From assembly GCA_016110215.1 (NCBI GenBank), contig JADWQD010000004.1, positions 372,001 to 436,000 of the forward strand: DNA of 64,000 nt, read 5' to 3'. Every line of letters begins with the position of its first letter. The stretch's first letter is position 1. This DNA is from Capronia americana (taxonomy: Eukaryota > Ascomycota > Eurotiomycetes > Chaetothyriales > Herpotrichiellaceae). Under the pieces are notes generated by a model. That model searched no databases, was not told where the DNA came from, and saw only the letters and a list, made by a program, of their open reading frames with translations. Below are positions 7,914-18,200 of the stretch, piece after piece. A program made the translations under genes and the position numbers.

Positions 7914-10900
7914 CAGAGCTTCATCGCCTCTTGTAACGTCATCATGTTCATCATACGGCGAAATTTCTCGAATTGCACAGGCAAGAGAGGCTTTATGAGA
8001 CCGTCAGCAACCATCTCCTCTGTACTCAAGTACGACAAGGCGACTGTGCCGTCTGCCACCTTCTCTTGCGTGTAATGGTATTGGAACTCGATATGACGAC
8101 TGCGACTGTGCGCCCCGGGGTTCTTCGCAATGGTAATTGCAGCGTTGTTGTCGACAAAGATGCTGGTAGGCGCCTCAACACCTCTTCCCAGCTCGTCGAT
8201 GAACTGCCTTAGATAAACGGCCTCCTTTGTAACACTGCATTGCGTAATGTACTCGGCCTCTGTTGACGACGTTGCCGTCGTTCTCTGCTTGCGCGATGAC
8301 CATGAGATCGGTCCATCCGCCAGCGTAACGCAATACCCCGACGTTGACTTGCAATCAGTCGAATAACGGTCGCCGTGGTTGCTGTCTGAGAAACACTGTA
8401 ATTCAGCGTTCCCTTTTGCATTGAATATGATCCCCCAGTCTCTTGTGCCAGCCAGATAACGGTAGAGGTGATTTATACCCTCAATAGCTGAAGAAGAGGG
8501 GTTGGCATTGTATTGCCCGAGTTTTGAGTGTGCGTATGCGATATCTGGTCGTGTCTAAGTAGTCAACCACCCAGCAGACCCATTCATCTCTTGAAATCGC
8601 TTCTTGAGGTTATCTGGGCATGTATCGCCCTCCTCTCTTGGTAACAGCACCAGCTTGTCGTTCCATGGTGTCGAAACAGCTCTGCTGGCTGAGAGACCGA
8701 ACTTCTCAAGGATGCTGACACAGTACTCTGTCTGATGAATGAAGGCCTTTCCTGGCAGGCGTAACACTTGAATACCGACAAATGCCTCCAGTTGGCTAAG
8801 ATCTCTCAGCTTGTAGTTGTTCATTAATTGTTGCTTTGCGTGGAGGATCTTCTCTCTGTTGTCGCCGAACAAGGCCAAATCATCAACGTACAAGATGATT
8901 ATTACACCCTGTTGGTTTATGAAGACAGATGCATCTCCTTTGCACTGTTTGAAGCCTATCTGGGCGAGTTTCTGTGAGATATGATGGTACTATTCTCTTG
9001 GAGACTGATAGAGACCAAATAAGGCCTTCAGCAGTCGGCAGCACGTTCCTGGTCTCTTAAAACCCTTTGGATGCTGTATATATACAACCTCTGCCAGTTT
9101 GGCATTGAGGAAGGCGTCAACGACGTTAAGTTGTGCGGATTCGAGCCCTTCGAGGCATTGTATTGCCAGCAATAGTCGAATAGAGCCAGATCTCGCTGTC
9201 GTTGCATAGACCTCATTGTAGTCGAGGCCTTTTATCTGTTTGTTGCCGTGAACGACCCATCTTGCCTTCAGACGGTCTGGTTTCTCAACCAGCACCCAGT
9301 GGCCTGTAAGAACGTTCATACTGTTGTCTCTCTTGACAACCTCCCATGTGCCATTGTCAACATATGCCTCGTATTGCATCTTGATTGTGTGGTGCCAGCG
9401 AGCTTTATCTGGACCATCAACGGCCTGTTTGTAAGTCAACACCTTGTGACCTGTAACAGCAGCTGCGTTCATATTCATCTGCACAACAGACGCCGTAATG
9501 CCTTTATCACGTTGTCGTTGGTTCTCTCGAACCTTTTCAGTTGGCCGAATAGTTCTTGTTGAACGTCTGAGTTGCAGCTGTGGTTGCGGTTAAGGTGGAG
9601 GTTGTTCTTGCCCCCCCAGAACCTCTATGTCGTCCTGGAACTGTGGAACTTCGGTGTCGTCCCGTAATTGTTCAGCTGGAAGTTAAGGTGGTTGCTTAAT
9701 ATTAATCCCCAGTTGTGGTAGAGGATTATAAAAGTCAAGAGGTTCTTCGCGAGGGTATACCGAATATTTGACTAAAGGCGCATTAAAAAGGTCATCTTCG
9801 CTGTCCTTATGGTATTCCTCACGCTGTGGTATAAAGACGTGATCCTCGTCCTCCTTTATGATGAGGTCCTTCGTTCTGATCACTCTGCGTGCCTCTAGGT
9901 CCCATACCAGATAAATAGAGGGTGATTCTATATATCCGACCAAAATAGTAGGCCTGGAACGGTCTGCCAGCTTGCCCTGGCGTCTCTCTTTAGGGATAAA
10001 GGCATATGCCTTGCTGCCGATAATTCGAAGGTGCGAAAGGTCTAGTTTCACACCGTTCAGCATCTTAAGAGGCGTCTTGAACCCAATAGAACGATTGGGA
10101 CTTCGATTATGGAGATAACAGGCCGTTACTGTCAATACCTCCCATAAATAGTCGGGAAGACCAGCATCTCTCTTTATAGCCCGAACTTTAGCCATGAGTG
10201 TGCGATTGAGACGTTCTGCGACGCCATTCGACTCGGGCGAATATGCAACAGTCTCCTCTTCATACAGACCCGATTGTAATAAGAACGCCTTTAGTTCCGA
10301 GCCGTCGTACTCGCCTCCGTTGTCTAGACGAGCCTTCTAAACCGGGAAGCCTTTCATCGATTCGCTGTTGAGATAACTCTTCATTGCGTTCACAGCTTCA
10401 GACTTCTCCTTAAGAAAATAAACCGCAGCAGCCTTCGTGTAGTCATCTGTGACTGTCAAGAAGTACTTCTTGCCCTGTAACGACTGAGGCTTAATAGGAC
10501 CAGCAATATCGGTATGAATAAGCTGTCCTCTTACGGTTGAAATACCGCCTGTTCGACCATTGCGTGGTGATCGTGTTTAGTTTGCCAAAATGCAGTCCTC
10601 ACAGCTACCATGGCCTTTGTCATCGAATTTTACGCCAATTGCACAATTGCGAAGCTTCTTGAGATAATCGATGGAGAGATGACCCATACGGCGATGCCAC
10701 AGCTTTGCTGAATGCTTTCCGGTAATTGCGAACGCCGATGCCTCTCTTTCAGTATCGAGTATTGGAGAAGTATCCCCTGTGGTGGAGAGGAAATATAGTC
10801 TTCTCTTGACAGCAATATCGGACAGTTTCATGCCGCCCTTCTTGTAAACACCTGGCTCGACCATTCCGTCTATCTTCAGAAAGACCGGAGTCATTTGTTG

Positions 10901-12340
10901 GTCCGCCAGTGCATTCACCGAGAGGAGGTTGACGCTGAGATCTGGAAAGAACCAGACATTGTTGAACCGAACTGGTTGAAGAACACCTTTCCGAAGGCAT
11001 TCAATAATAACGTCGCCAAAGCCCTCCGCTTTAATCGTACTGCTATCTGCCAATGTTGCAGACATATTTAAGACCGTGTAATTGAGATAATGGCGCCTAT
11101 CGTACGTTATATGATGAGACGCACTACTGTCAATCAACCAGCCATTGTCCTTGTCTTCCGGACCAGCAACTCGGGCCTCTGCGTTGCCGACGTCGATGTG
11201 CATGGCGTATTGATTGTATTGTGCTGAAGAGGCATTACCAGACACCCCCCTAGACTCTCTGCCCTCCCTCGTAATCGAGACGGCCTGTTGAAGCTGTTGT
11301 AGTACTTCCGGTGTAAGTTGGTCGATTATAGTCGCATTTGCTGCACTATTCGACTGCTGTGAGGTCTTATTGCCCTCCTTCTTCTTTGCGTTCTTCGGAT
11401 TGTTCTAACAGTTCTTCTATGTATATTTGTTCGTCTTGCACGTTCGACACGCCCAGTTCGTCTCGCCATCAGCAGAGGGCTGGTTATTCGAAGAATTGTT
11501 GTTGTTTTGACCCTGATTTTGGCCCTGGTTGGCGTTGCCCTGACGACCACCACCACCACCTTGTTGTTGTCGCTGGCCTTGTGCCCTAAAGGTATTTTGT
11601 TGATTCTGGTTGCTAGATGACGAGTTGTTCTTGCGTCTTGTGTCCTCCGAGAAGGCATAGCTTATCACATCATTAAGAGATGACTGTTTGACTGTCTATT
11701 GCAGCACTATAGCTTGTAAGATGTCCCAGCCCTCACCAAGACCAGCAACGAATAGAGTGATCTAGAAGTCCTCTGAAAACTTCTGGTCCAGAGCATCAAA
11801 GCCCATTTTGCAGGCCTTAATCTTGTTGACATAATCTTCGAGATTATTATAGTGCTTCATCTTCATCTGGCCCAGCTTGACCACTTAGTGGAAGATTGCC
11901 TGTATTCCGGTTTGTTGGTATGCTTTGATGAGGATCTTTATAGCGCCTTATGCTGTAGTCTCATTCGAAATCAAAGCTTTTGGAGTGTTGTTGCAATGGT
12001 TGTAAATGATGCCGAATGCCTTACTATCGAGGACATCCCACTTCTCGAAACGTTCTCTCTGTCGAGCATTCCATTGAGAACCATACTGTACAATAGTTGC
12101 TTTATTGTACGGGACAACCTCGCCTTTCTCATTGACTTTTCGAGGCTGTGTCTCGGCAATGAAGTTGTTTGTTGCCTTATATGCTTCTGCAGCGCTTATA
12201 TGAGCCGGATTCCTCTTAGGGCTTCTTGAGAGAGCTGTATAGCACTCTTGTGCTCGTAGTTGCATTTGAATTGCGGGAAGCCATAGTGTAAAGTTCGATT
12301 TGCCATTCAGTATGACCTTGCCCTTGTCGTTCCCCCCCAT
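7913..12340 (-). pseudogene. copia Gag-Pol polyprotein, interrupted by 12 in-frame TAA/TAG stops
   Basis: First ATG at 12340, final stop at 7913, 1,475 codons before the stop in a single frame. Recognisable parts in order: gag with an incomplete zinc-knuckle region (near 11440), protease active site in the context WLIDSSASHHIT (near 11130), GAG-pre-integrase HRRMGHL (near 10690), integrase core with HTD, DNGGEY and PESNGVAERLN blocks (about 10530-10210), reverse transcriptase with YVDD (about 8890), and RNase H ending in a SRHIEFQYHY block (about 8090). Internal stops start, by lowest coordinate, at 11948, 11885, 11762, 11696, 11417, 11405, 10577, 10337, 9683, 9590, 8990 and 8555. All are TAA or TAG. 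Context suggests former Gln codons (CAA/CAG) or Trp (TGG, for example after SPRE at 8990), the products of CpA-to-TpA change. Confidence 0.93.
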
Positions 12341-12750
12341 AATGAAGATCACTCTCCAGTGTGTCAGGATTAACCTGGTATGTTATTGCCAGCTCGGGGC
12401 TGCGTGTCCCACCTTTTCTGGGCCCAAACGCCTTCTGGGGTTGAGATTGGTTGGTTGGCTTAGGATCAAGGTTCGGGTCGACTAATTGACTGTGGGAAAC
12501 CCCCCAAAAAACTCCCGTTAACCCTGTAATTGTCGAGGAAGGATGTCACCCTATTGAACGACGCCCCTGCACATGCAGGCGACTCGAGGAGGTGTTTGTT
12601 GTTGAAAACCCAGCGACTTGGTGCCCGGTGTGCCTATCCGTGTAGCGCAACACCTAAAAAGCCCCCAAACCCGGCGATTTCGTGCAACGCGGTTGTATTG
12701 CCTCTGTCTTGTTGCAGACGGTCAATATGCGGTCAGCGAAAGAGCAAAAG

Positions 12751-12763
12751 GATGCTCATAACC
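12751..12763 (-). other. Primer-binding site matching the initiator-tRNA-Met anticodon arm
   Basis: Directly next to the 5' LTR the minus strand reads GGTTATGAGCATC. Its complement contains GCTCATAACC, which matches the anticodon loop and 3' stem of initiator tRNA-Met. Drosophila copia and yeast Ty5 are primed by such internal half-tRNA fragments (PBS starting GGTTATG), not by the tRNA 3' end. Confidence 0.75.
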
Positions 12764-12890
12764 TGTTGGACTCAATATTATCATTATTGTGAAAGTATGA
12801 ACTATGGAATATTGCAGCAACAACACCGTATGGTGTGCGCGCAACGCAGTGCACGTGACCAGCGCCAAGGCTTATGGACGAGGTGCAACA
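12764..12890 (-). repeat. 5' LTR (127 bp)
   Basis: Same 127 bp as 7266-7392, with TG...CA ends. It is the 5' LTR because the polyprotein reads leftward on the minus strand. An untranslated leader of about 420 bp separates it from the first polyprotein ATG. Confidence 0.95.
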
Positions 12891-12895
12891 GTGCA
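12891..12895. repeat. Target-site duplication GTGCA (right)
   Basis: Exact copy of the GTGCA at 7261-7265, directly outside the right LTR. Confidence 0.95.
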
Positions 12896-13532
12896 GCGAA
12901 TCCCAAGTGTGCCAAGTTGGAGTCGGCGGCGGCGTGGTGGCACGCTGTCAAGCGAATATCAAATATCTAGTTCAGTATCAAAAGAATACTTGTCGCTATT
13001 GAGCCCATCTCCGAAGATGCTCTATTAAGTTGGAAATGTCTTCGGACTTCGCCGGGGAGTTGAGCATCGAGTTGAGAGTGACGAGGGTCAACCATGATTG
13101 CTATGCCCAACGACTGAATTTCCTGTGATGTGAATTGCTCCTCGACGCACTCCATGACTGAGCGATAGTAGTATCATTCCTCAATCATAAGAAACTCCAG
13201 CTCTCCAGACATTATCGCTGAAGATTGTGGTATCGGAAGTCTGAGAAGACGTTTAACTTTCGCTGATTTGCATCACGTTGTTGGCTCGGCGATCGTGGCC
13301 TCGGCCCCTTTTCTAGGCTTTTCTAGGAGCTTGTTAAGTACCCAGTACCGAGTACATACTCCGTACATACACATCGTGCTAGAACACACCGTGGATATCG
13401 ATCTGGGGGACACGACTGTATACATTCCGTGACAGACTCCGATTTTTGTCTACCAGAGACCACCCGTACTGGCAGGTCCTTGAGTGGGACCTGGCCAGTT
13501 ACCTACCCTCCCCTTCTGTCATCACCACGCCA
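12896..13532. other. Intergenic: displaced dehydrogenase upstream region and regulator promoter
   Basis: Before the copia insertion this stretch lay directly upstream of the dehydrogenase (minus strand), so it probably holds that gene's original promoter as well as the promoter of the Zn2Cys6 gene. I see no coding exon. Confidence 0.5.
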
Positions 13533-14597
13533 ATGTCCGTGTCTCTTCGAAGAGCATGTCATGCTTGTGCTACCGCAAAACGACGGTGTGTGCCAGAATT
13601 GCCACAATGTCCAAGGTGCGTCGCGAGAGGCATTGAATGCACCTATGACTTGGAGCCCGTCACGAACACGGATATCCAGTCCTTCCAGCCACATACCAGT
13701 ACGCATCACGCACGGACGATCTTGCCATGTGCTTGGGTGCCAGTGCGGTCGATGCTGTTTGACTCCGCGGCCGCGGCCCACAAAGCTGCTGTCGAACACT
13801 TTACGCCGCTTCGCTATGAGAGGGATCTGCCCGTGATGGCGAACCCGGGTCTCCTGGCCCTGGTCACGGAACGGTTCCTCAAGGACATACCGCAGCTGAC
13901 GTTCCATCAACAAAGCACGATCTATGTTCACCGTCAGATCCTGCTTGCCGGGAACCGCTGGCAAGCGTCCAATATGGGATTACGTCCCTGGGACGATTGG
14001 CCGCAACCGGTCCTCAGCCCAACATTTCTGGACGAAGTGCAGCGACAGCTCCTGTCCTTGGACTTCGAATCATCGACCTTTGAGGACTTCCTGGCCGCTT
14101 TCCATAATTTAGTCGCGGTCCTGCTCGCACGAACGCTCGATGCCCACCAGAATCGCCGTGAAATACCGCATCTTCTCCGCGACCTCTGGACCAAGTGGAG
14201 AGAGAGTTTATATGTGAAACTTCCGCGGACGCTGAGCAGCAGCCTCTCGGCCTGGCAGGCGTGGTATACGGCGGAGAGCGCTCGCAGAAGCCTGCTGTGC
14301 GTCATCCTTATGGATGGCCTGCTGGAAGTGGCTGACAAGGGATATTTCAGCTATCGGCCCTTGGTGGAGTCCTTGCCATTCGATGCAAGGACCGGGCTGT
14401 GGGAGGCCGAGACTGAAGAAGACTGGCTTGCCGCCGTGGCCGCACACGGGGATACCCACTCAAGCCTGATCTCCTGGGCGGAGTTCATTGAACATGGAGG
14501 CATGAAGCCGCGCAGGGAGTATGATGGGGCTCTTCAGCGAATGCTGCTCGTAATCCACTTTGGAAAGCCTGCCGCTGAACTTCAAGACATGTTATGA
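13533..14597 (+). CDS. Zn(II)2Cys6 transcription factor
   Basis: Fungal binuclear-cluster regulator, 354 aa, one exon. The start is the first ATG in frame (13533), only seven residues before the zinc cluster; the open frame upstream lacks ATG. The N-terminus has the full six-cysteine pattern C-x2-C-x6-C-x6-C-x2-C-x6-C within residues 8-35, preceded by a basic RRAC context. The remaining 315 residues have no motif I can name; they look like a shortened, divergent fungal regulatory region. Members act in the nucleus, usually binding paired CGG triplets, and often control nearby metabolic genes, but no biosynthetic cluster is visible here. The target is unknown. Confidence 0.85.
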   Translation: MSVSLRRACHACATAKRRCVPELPQCPRCVARGIECTYDLEPVTNTDIQSFQPHTSTHHARTILPCAWVPVRSMLFDSAAAAHKAAVEHFTPLRYERDLPVMANPGLLALVTERFLKDIPQLTFHQQSTIYVHRQILLAGNRWQASNMGLRPWDDWPQPVLSPTFLDEVQRQLLSLDFESSTFEDFLAAFHNLVAVLLARTLDAHQNRREIPHLLRDLWTKWRESLYVKLPRTLSSSLSAWQAWYTAESARRSLLCVILMDGLLEVADKGYFSYRPLVESLPFDARTGLWEAETEEDWLAAVAAHGDTHSSLISWAEFIEHGGMKPRREYDGALQRMLLVIHFGKPAAELQDML

Positions 14598-15298
14598 AGA
14601 TGCGATTCTTAAATACACATGAGTGACAGGCGAACTCTGCATCATACTCCTGTACTACTTCAGCAGGTTTAGTTTGGTCCTCTTGTGTGGGCCTCGCCAG
14701 CAATACGATACATATCGGCCAGAAACTAGAACAATGAAACAGGTTCGTGCAAACTATCTGCAGACAGAAGCCTTAGTCGACTGAAGCTTGCCTCTCGATA
14801 AATCAAAACAACATTTGGCGTGATATTACCATGTTGGTCCGGGTCTATCAACAGATATACACTGCTCCATGGATTTGGTCCTATCCAACTTTCAAAGAAT
14901 ATCAGCAAAGGCCAACCATGAGCTGTCACTAATCAAGCGGTAGAGAGGATTACAGTGCTTAATTTAATCCGCTCATTCTCATACCGACCCTTAAGCTCGG
15001 GGATGAATATTGGATGCTCCTTGTGAGACGCAAGCAATGCGTTGCATCGTACCGAGTACAACGGCGCACTCGAACTGCATGCTGAATTTTACTACCGCAA
15101 GCTCAACCTATCAAGACAATGTCGGAGAATCGCAACTCCTTGGACTGGATTCCAGCTCCCACGAGGGCATATGATCGGCCACATGGCCATCGTCATCTTC
15201 CACACCCGGACGAAACAAGCTCTACCAGGCCTCACGCCTCTCTAGTTTCAGCAACGGCAATGAACATCGCCGAAATGAGGTCGCACTCCGCCCTTCAT
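14598..15298. other. Intergenic, between convergent genes
   Basis: About 700 bp between the stops of the Zn2Cys6 gene and SF3B1. It should hold both 3' UTRs. I see no further gene or repeat. Confidence 0.5.
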
Positions 15299-18200
15299 TT
15301 AGACCATGATAAACAATTCATCCCTGGGTAACCCCTCGTCCTTCATATTTGGATAATACGGCACCATTGCGTCCGCGCTATGGACATACGCGTCGTTGTA
15401 TAAGCGCCAATACGGGGTGCGGACCTTCCTCGCTGGATGGAACAAGCCTGCCCAGACATAGTTCATGACGATTCCAGTTCCCACAGCCATGCGGATGGCT
15501 TCGATGGCCTCGATGATCCGATCGATCACGTGGGGTGATGTTTCAAAGAGGTTGGGGTAGAGAAGGTTGAGTAGGTGGACCATGGCGTCTTCGCAGCCTA
15601 ATCCTACCACGCCGAGGGCGACGTGCTTGACGACACTGGCGGCAGTTTGTCTGTGTACTTGATCACGATCGATGAGGGCGTCTTCCAGAAGTGGTGTGAC
15701 CGCGTATACATAATCCTTTGCCATCTCGCCGATGTATTCAAAGAGGAAGCTTAGGGACTTCAACACGCCATTTTGCACGTTCAGCTCAGGGACGCGGTAT
15801 TCGTTCATCAACGCAGGGAGGACGGTGAAGGGCGCGCATGTCTCTGCAACAATCCCGATCGCTACTGCCGTGCAGACACGAGATTGTCGTTCTTGGACTC
15901 GGAGGTTGTTGAGGAGCGTGGCGAGAACATCCTGAGGACCAATGGCTTTCGCGATGAAGCCGAACGTGTTGTTGGCTGCGCGGCGGATGCCTTTCTTGTG
16001 TGCTTTCAACATATCCAAAAGCTCAAAACAGATTCGCATCCACTCGCGGGCATTGACGCTTTCAGGCCCCCGGTCTGCAATCCTGCCAACCAGGTCGATA
16101 GTATTTTCTTGGACTTTCTCGTGGCGATTTCGCAGAATGGGCGTCAATCGTGGCAGAAGGTCTTTGATGGGCGGCTGCATCTGATTGATGCCCACAACGG
16201 TGACGATAGATCGTAATGCGCCTAGGATTGAGCCCAGGACTTCGGGATATTCCTCGCCCAGGTACTCGTACAAGACAATACCGAGCTTGCCCATAAGCGC
16301 GTCCTCGCCGCACTGTTTCATGACCATTGCAATTCGTGAGATGAGATCTGCAGCTTGTTGGCGTACCGTGGCGGACTTGTTGTTCAGTCTCCACAAGATC
16401 GTGCTGACGATCTGTGGGAGGTAAGGCTTACACCGCGTTCCGAGTGCGTTGACCACAGTGCCGAAGCCGTTGAGCATGACCACGTCCTCGATGCTTTGTT
16501 CTTGGAAGGCGTGCAGGATGCCATCCACGAGCCGTTCTTCAAGACGCTCGCCAATATCCGCTGCACCCAACGAGGCGATCACTTTCTCGATTGTTTCGAC
16601 AGTCATCTTGCGATAGGCCTCACTTTCGTCCTTCAGATTGTTGACGATCCGCTCAACAATCTCGCTCACGCCAACTTTTTGGCCGAGATCAACCGTTGTT
16701 TCAACAACCTGCCGATAGTTTCTCTTGTCCAATGCCATTCTGCGGACCCAGAAGGACTTGAAGAATTCTTGCAGAACGTGTTCCTTGAGATAACCGGCCG
16801 TGACACCGTCGGTGCTCGCGCATTGGGACACGACCTTCAACACGACTTTTTTCATTTCCTCATCGGGTGATGCAAATTCTCGAAGTAGGATCTCCATGAT
16901 CTGGCTGGTGTAGTAGTTGGCGTACTCTTCGTCCATGAGGGGAATTATATAACCGACTGCTTTCAGGAACCCTGCCAGACCTTTGCCACGTTGCTTTCGT
17001 GCGCCGGTCCACAGCGGGTTGAGAATATCGTCGAAGCTCTCGATGCCGTAAGGATTGGCAGCCTCGGCAAGAGCGGCTATTGCGAGAGATGTCACCGTCC
17101 TCACTTTGGCTTGCTCGTCACTGAGGTTATCTGCGATACAGTCGACAAGGCCTTTCAGATGTGGCAATACAGCGCAACCCATCAGGATAGGGATTTGCTG
17201 TACAATCTTCACACCAGTGTGGCGAGCCTGCCATGATTTCTTGCTTCGACACACCGCGCGCAGGAACGGGAGGAGGGCGGGAATGCCCAAAGCCGAAGCC
17301 ACGACAGCAAATGCCCTAGCCGTTGTGTTACGAACGTATTCATCCACGTGGTCGATATCTGGTCTCATCGTGCTAATCATGTGCGCCAAACCTGCCGCTT
17401 TGGCCAGGTTCGAGATGATTTCTCGACCCTCGACGCGGGCATAGTAATCCTGGTCAATGAGGAGCGGTTCGATGACAACCAGAATCTTGTGGACATAGGG
17501 TCTGATCAGGTCGTCGAGCTTGTAAAGGACACGGTCAATGACCTTGACGAGCAAATGACGTTCTTGATCCTCCAGTGTCTTTTCCATCAGCAAAGGTAAG
17601 ATCTGATTGAACAAGGGTCCGGCTCCGAATTGCCTAGCATTGTCCGTCAGTTGTCGAAGCGCGGTCTTCCGCATAGGTGGAGTTCCGTTCTTGACTTTGA
17701 GCAATAAACGCATGATTTTTCGTTCTTTCAGTTCTTCGACAGACATGGCATTCTCATCTGCTCCGTCGACCAGCTTTCCGAAATAGGTCATATCCTCAGC
17801 CTTAAGGAACTGGAGATCCCCAACGCCCGGAATTTCGGTCGGCAGTTGCTTGCCCATCATCCTCGGGTTTTCCGGTTCTTGCATCATAAAGCCACCGTAG
17901 CCAGCTGCACTGGCTACTTGGGCAGGCGTGGGCATTGCTTTCCTTGCGAGATGTCGGACAGGTGCGTACCCGGGCGGTGGTTCAAGAATAGTATAGCCCT
18001 CTGTAGGCAGCATCATATCAAGCACTTCATCAGACCAGGGCGCATTCCGTGCGGAGACGTCAACTCCAAACGCTCCTGGAACCGGTGTGGCAAGTCCAGC
18101 ATTCCCGACCGGCGTAGCGGAACCAAGTGCAGGTGCCTGATCCCATCTCGAGCGTTTGGTTGGGGCCGGGGTAGCGTCAGGTCCAGGGGCCTGGTCCCAC

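Larger units (their letters stand above)
7266..12890 (-). mobile_element. Complete Ty1/copia LTR retrotransposon with degenerate polyprotein
   Basis: A 5,625-bp element bounded by two identical 127-bp LTRs (7266-7392 and 12764-12890), each starting TGTTG and ending CAACA, and by a GTGCA duplication. It is transcribed on the minus strand, so the right LTR is its 5' LTR. A primer-binding site abuts the 5' LTR and a G-rich polypurine tract abuts the 3' LTR. The internal order is gag, protease, integrase, reverse transcriptase, RNase H, which defines Ty1/copia. The whole polyprotein stays in one frame from 12340 to 7913 but has 12 internal stops, so this copy cannot make its own enzymes. It lies between the dehydrogenase and its former promoter region. 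Confidence 0.97.

Noticed and set aside
7913..12340. TAA/TAG read as Gln (recoding) in the copia polyprotein
   Set aside because: At least one stop (8990, after SPRE) sits where copia reverse transcriptases normally have Trp, and the host genes nearby use TAA and TAG as ordinary stops. Mutation explains all sites; recoding does not.
13446..13532. N-terminal extension of the Zn2Cys6 protein by 29 residues
   Set aside because: The frame is open but has no ATG; the first ATG at 13533 gives the usual short lead into the zinc cluster.
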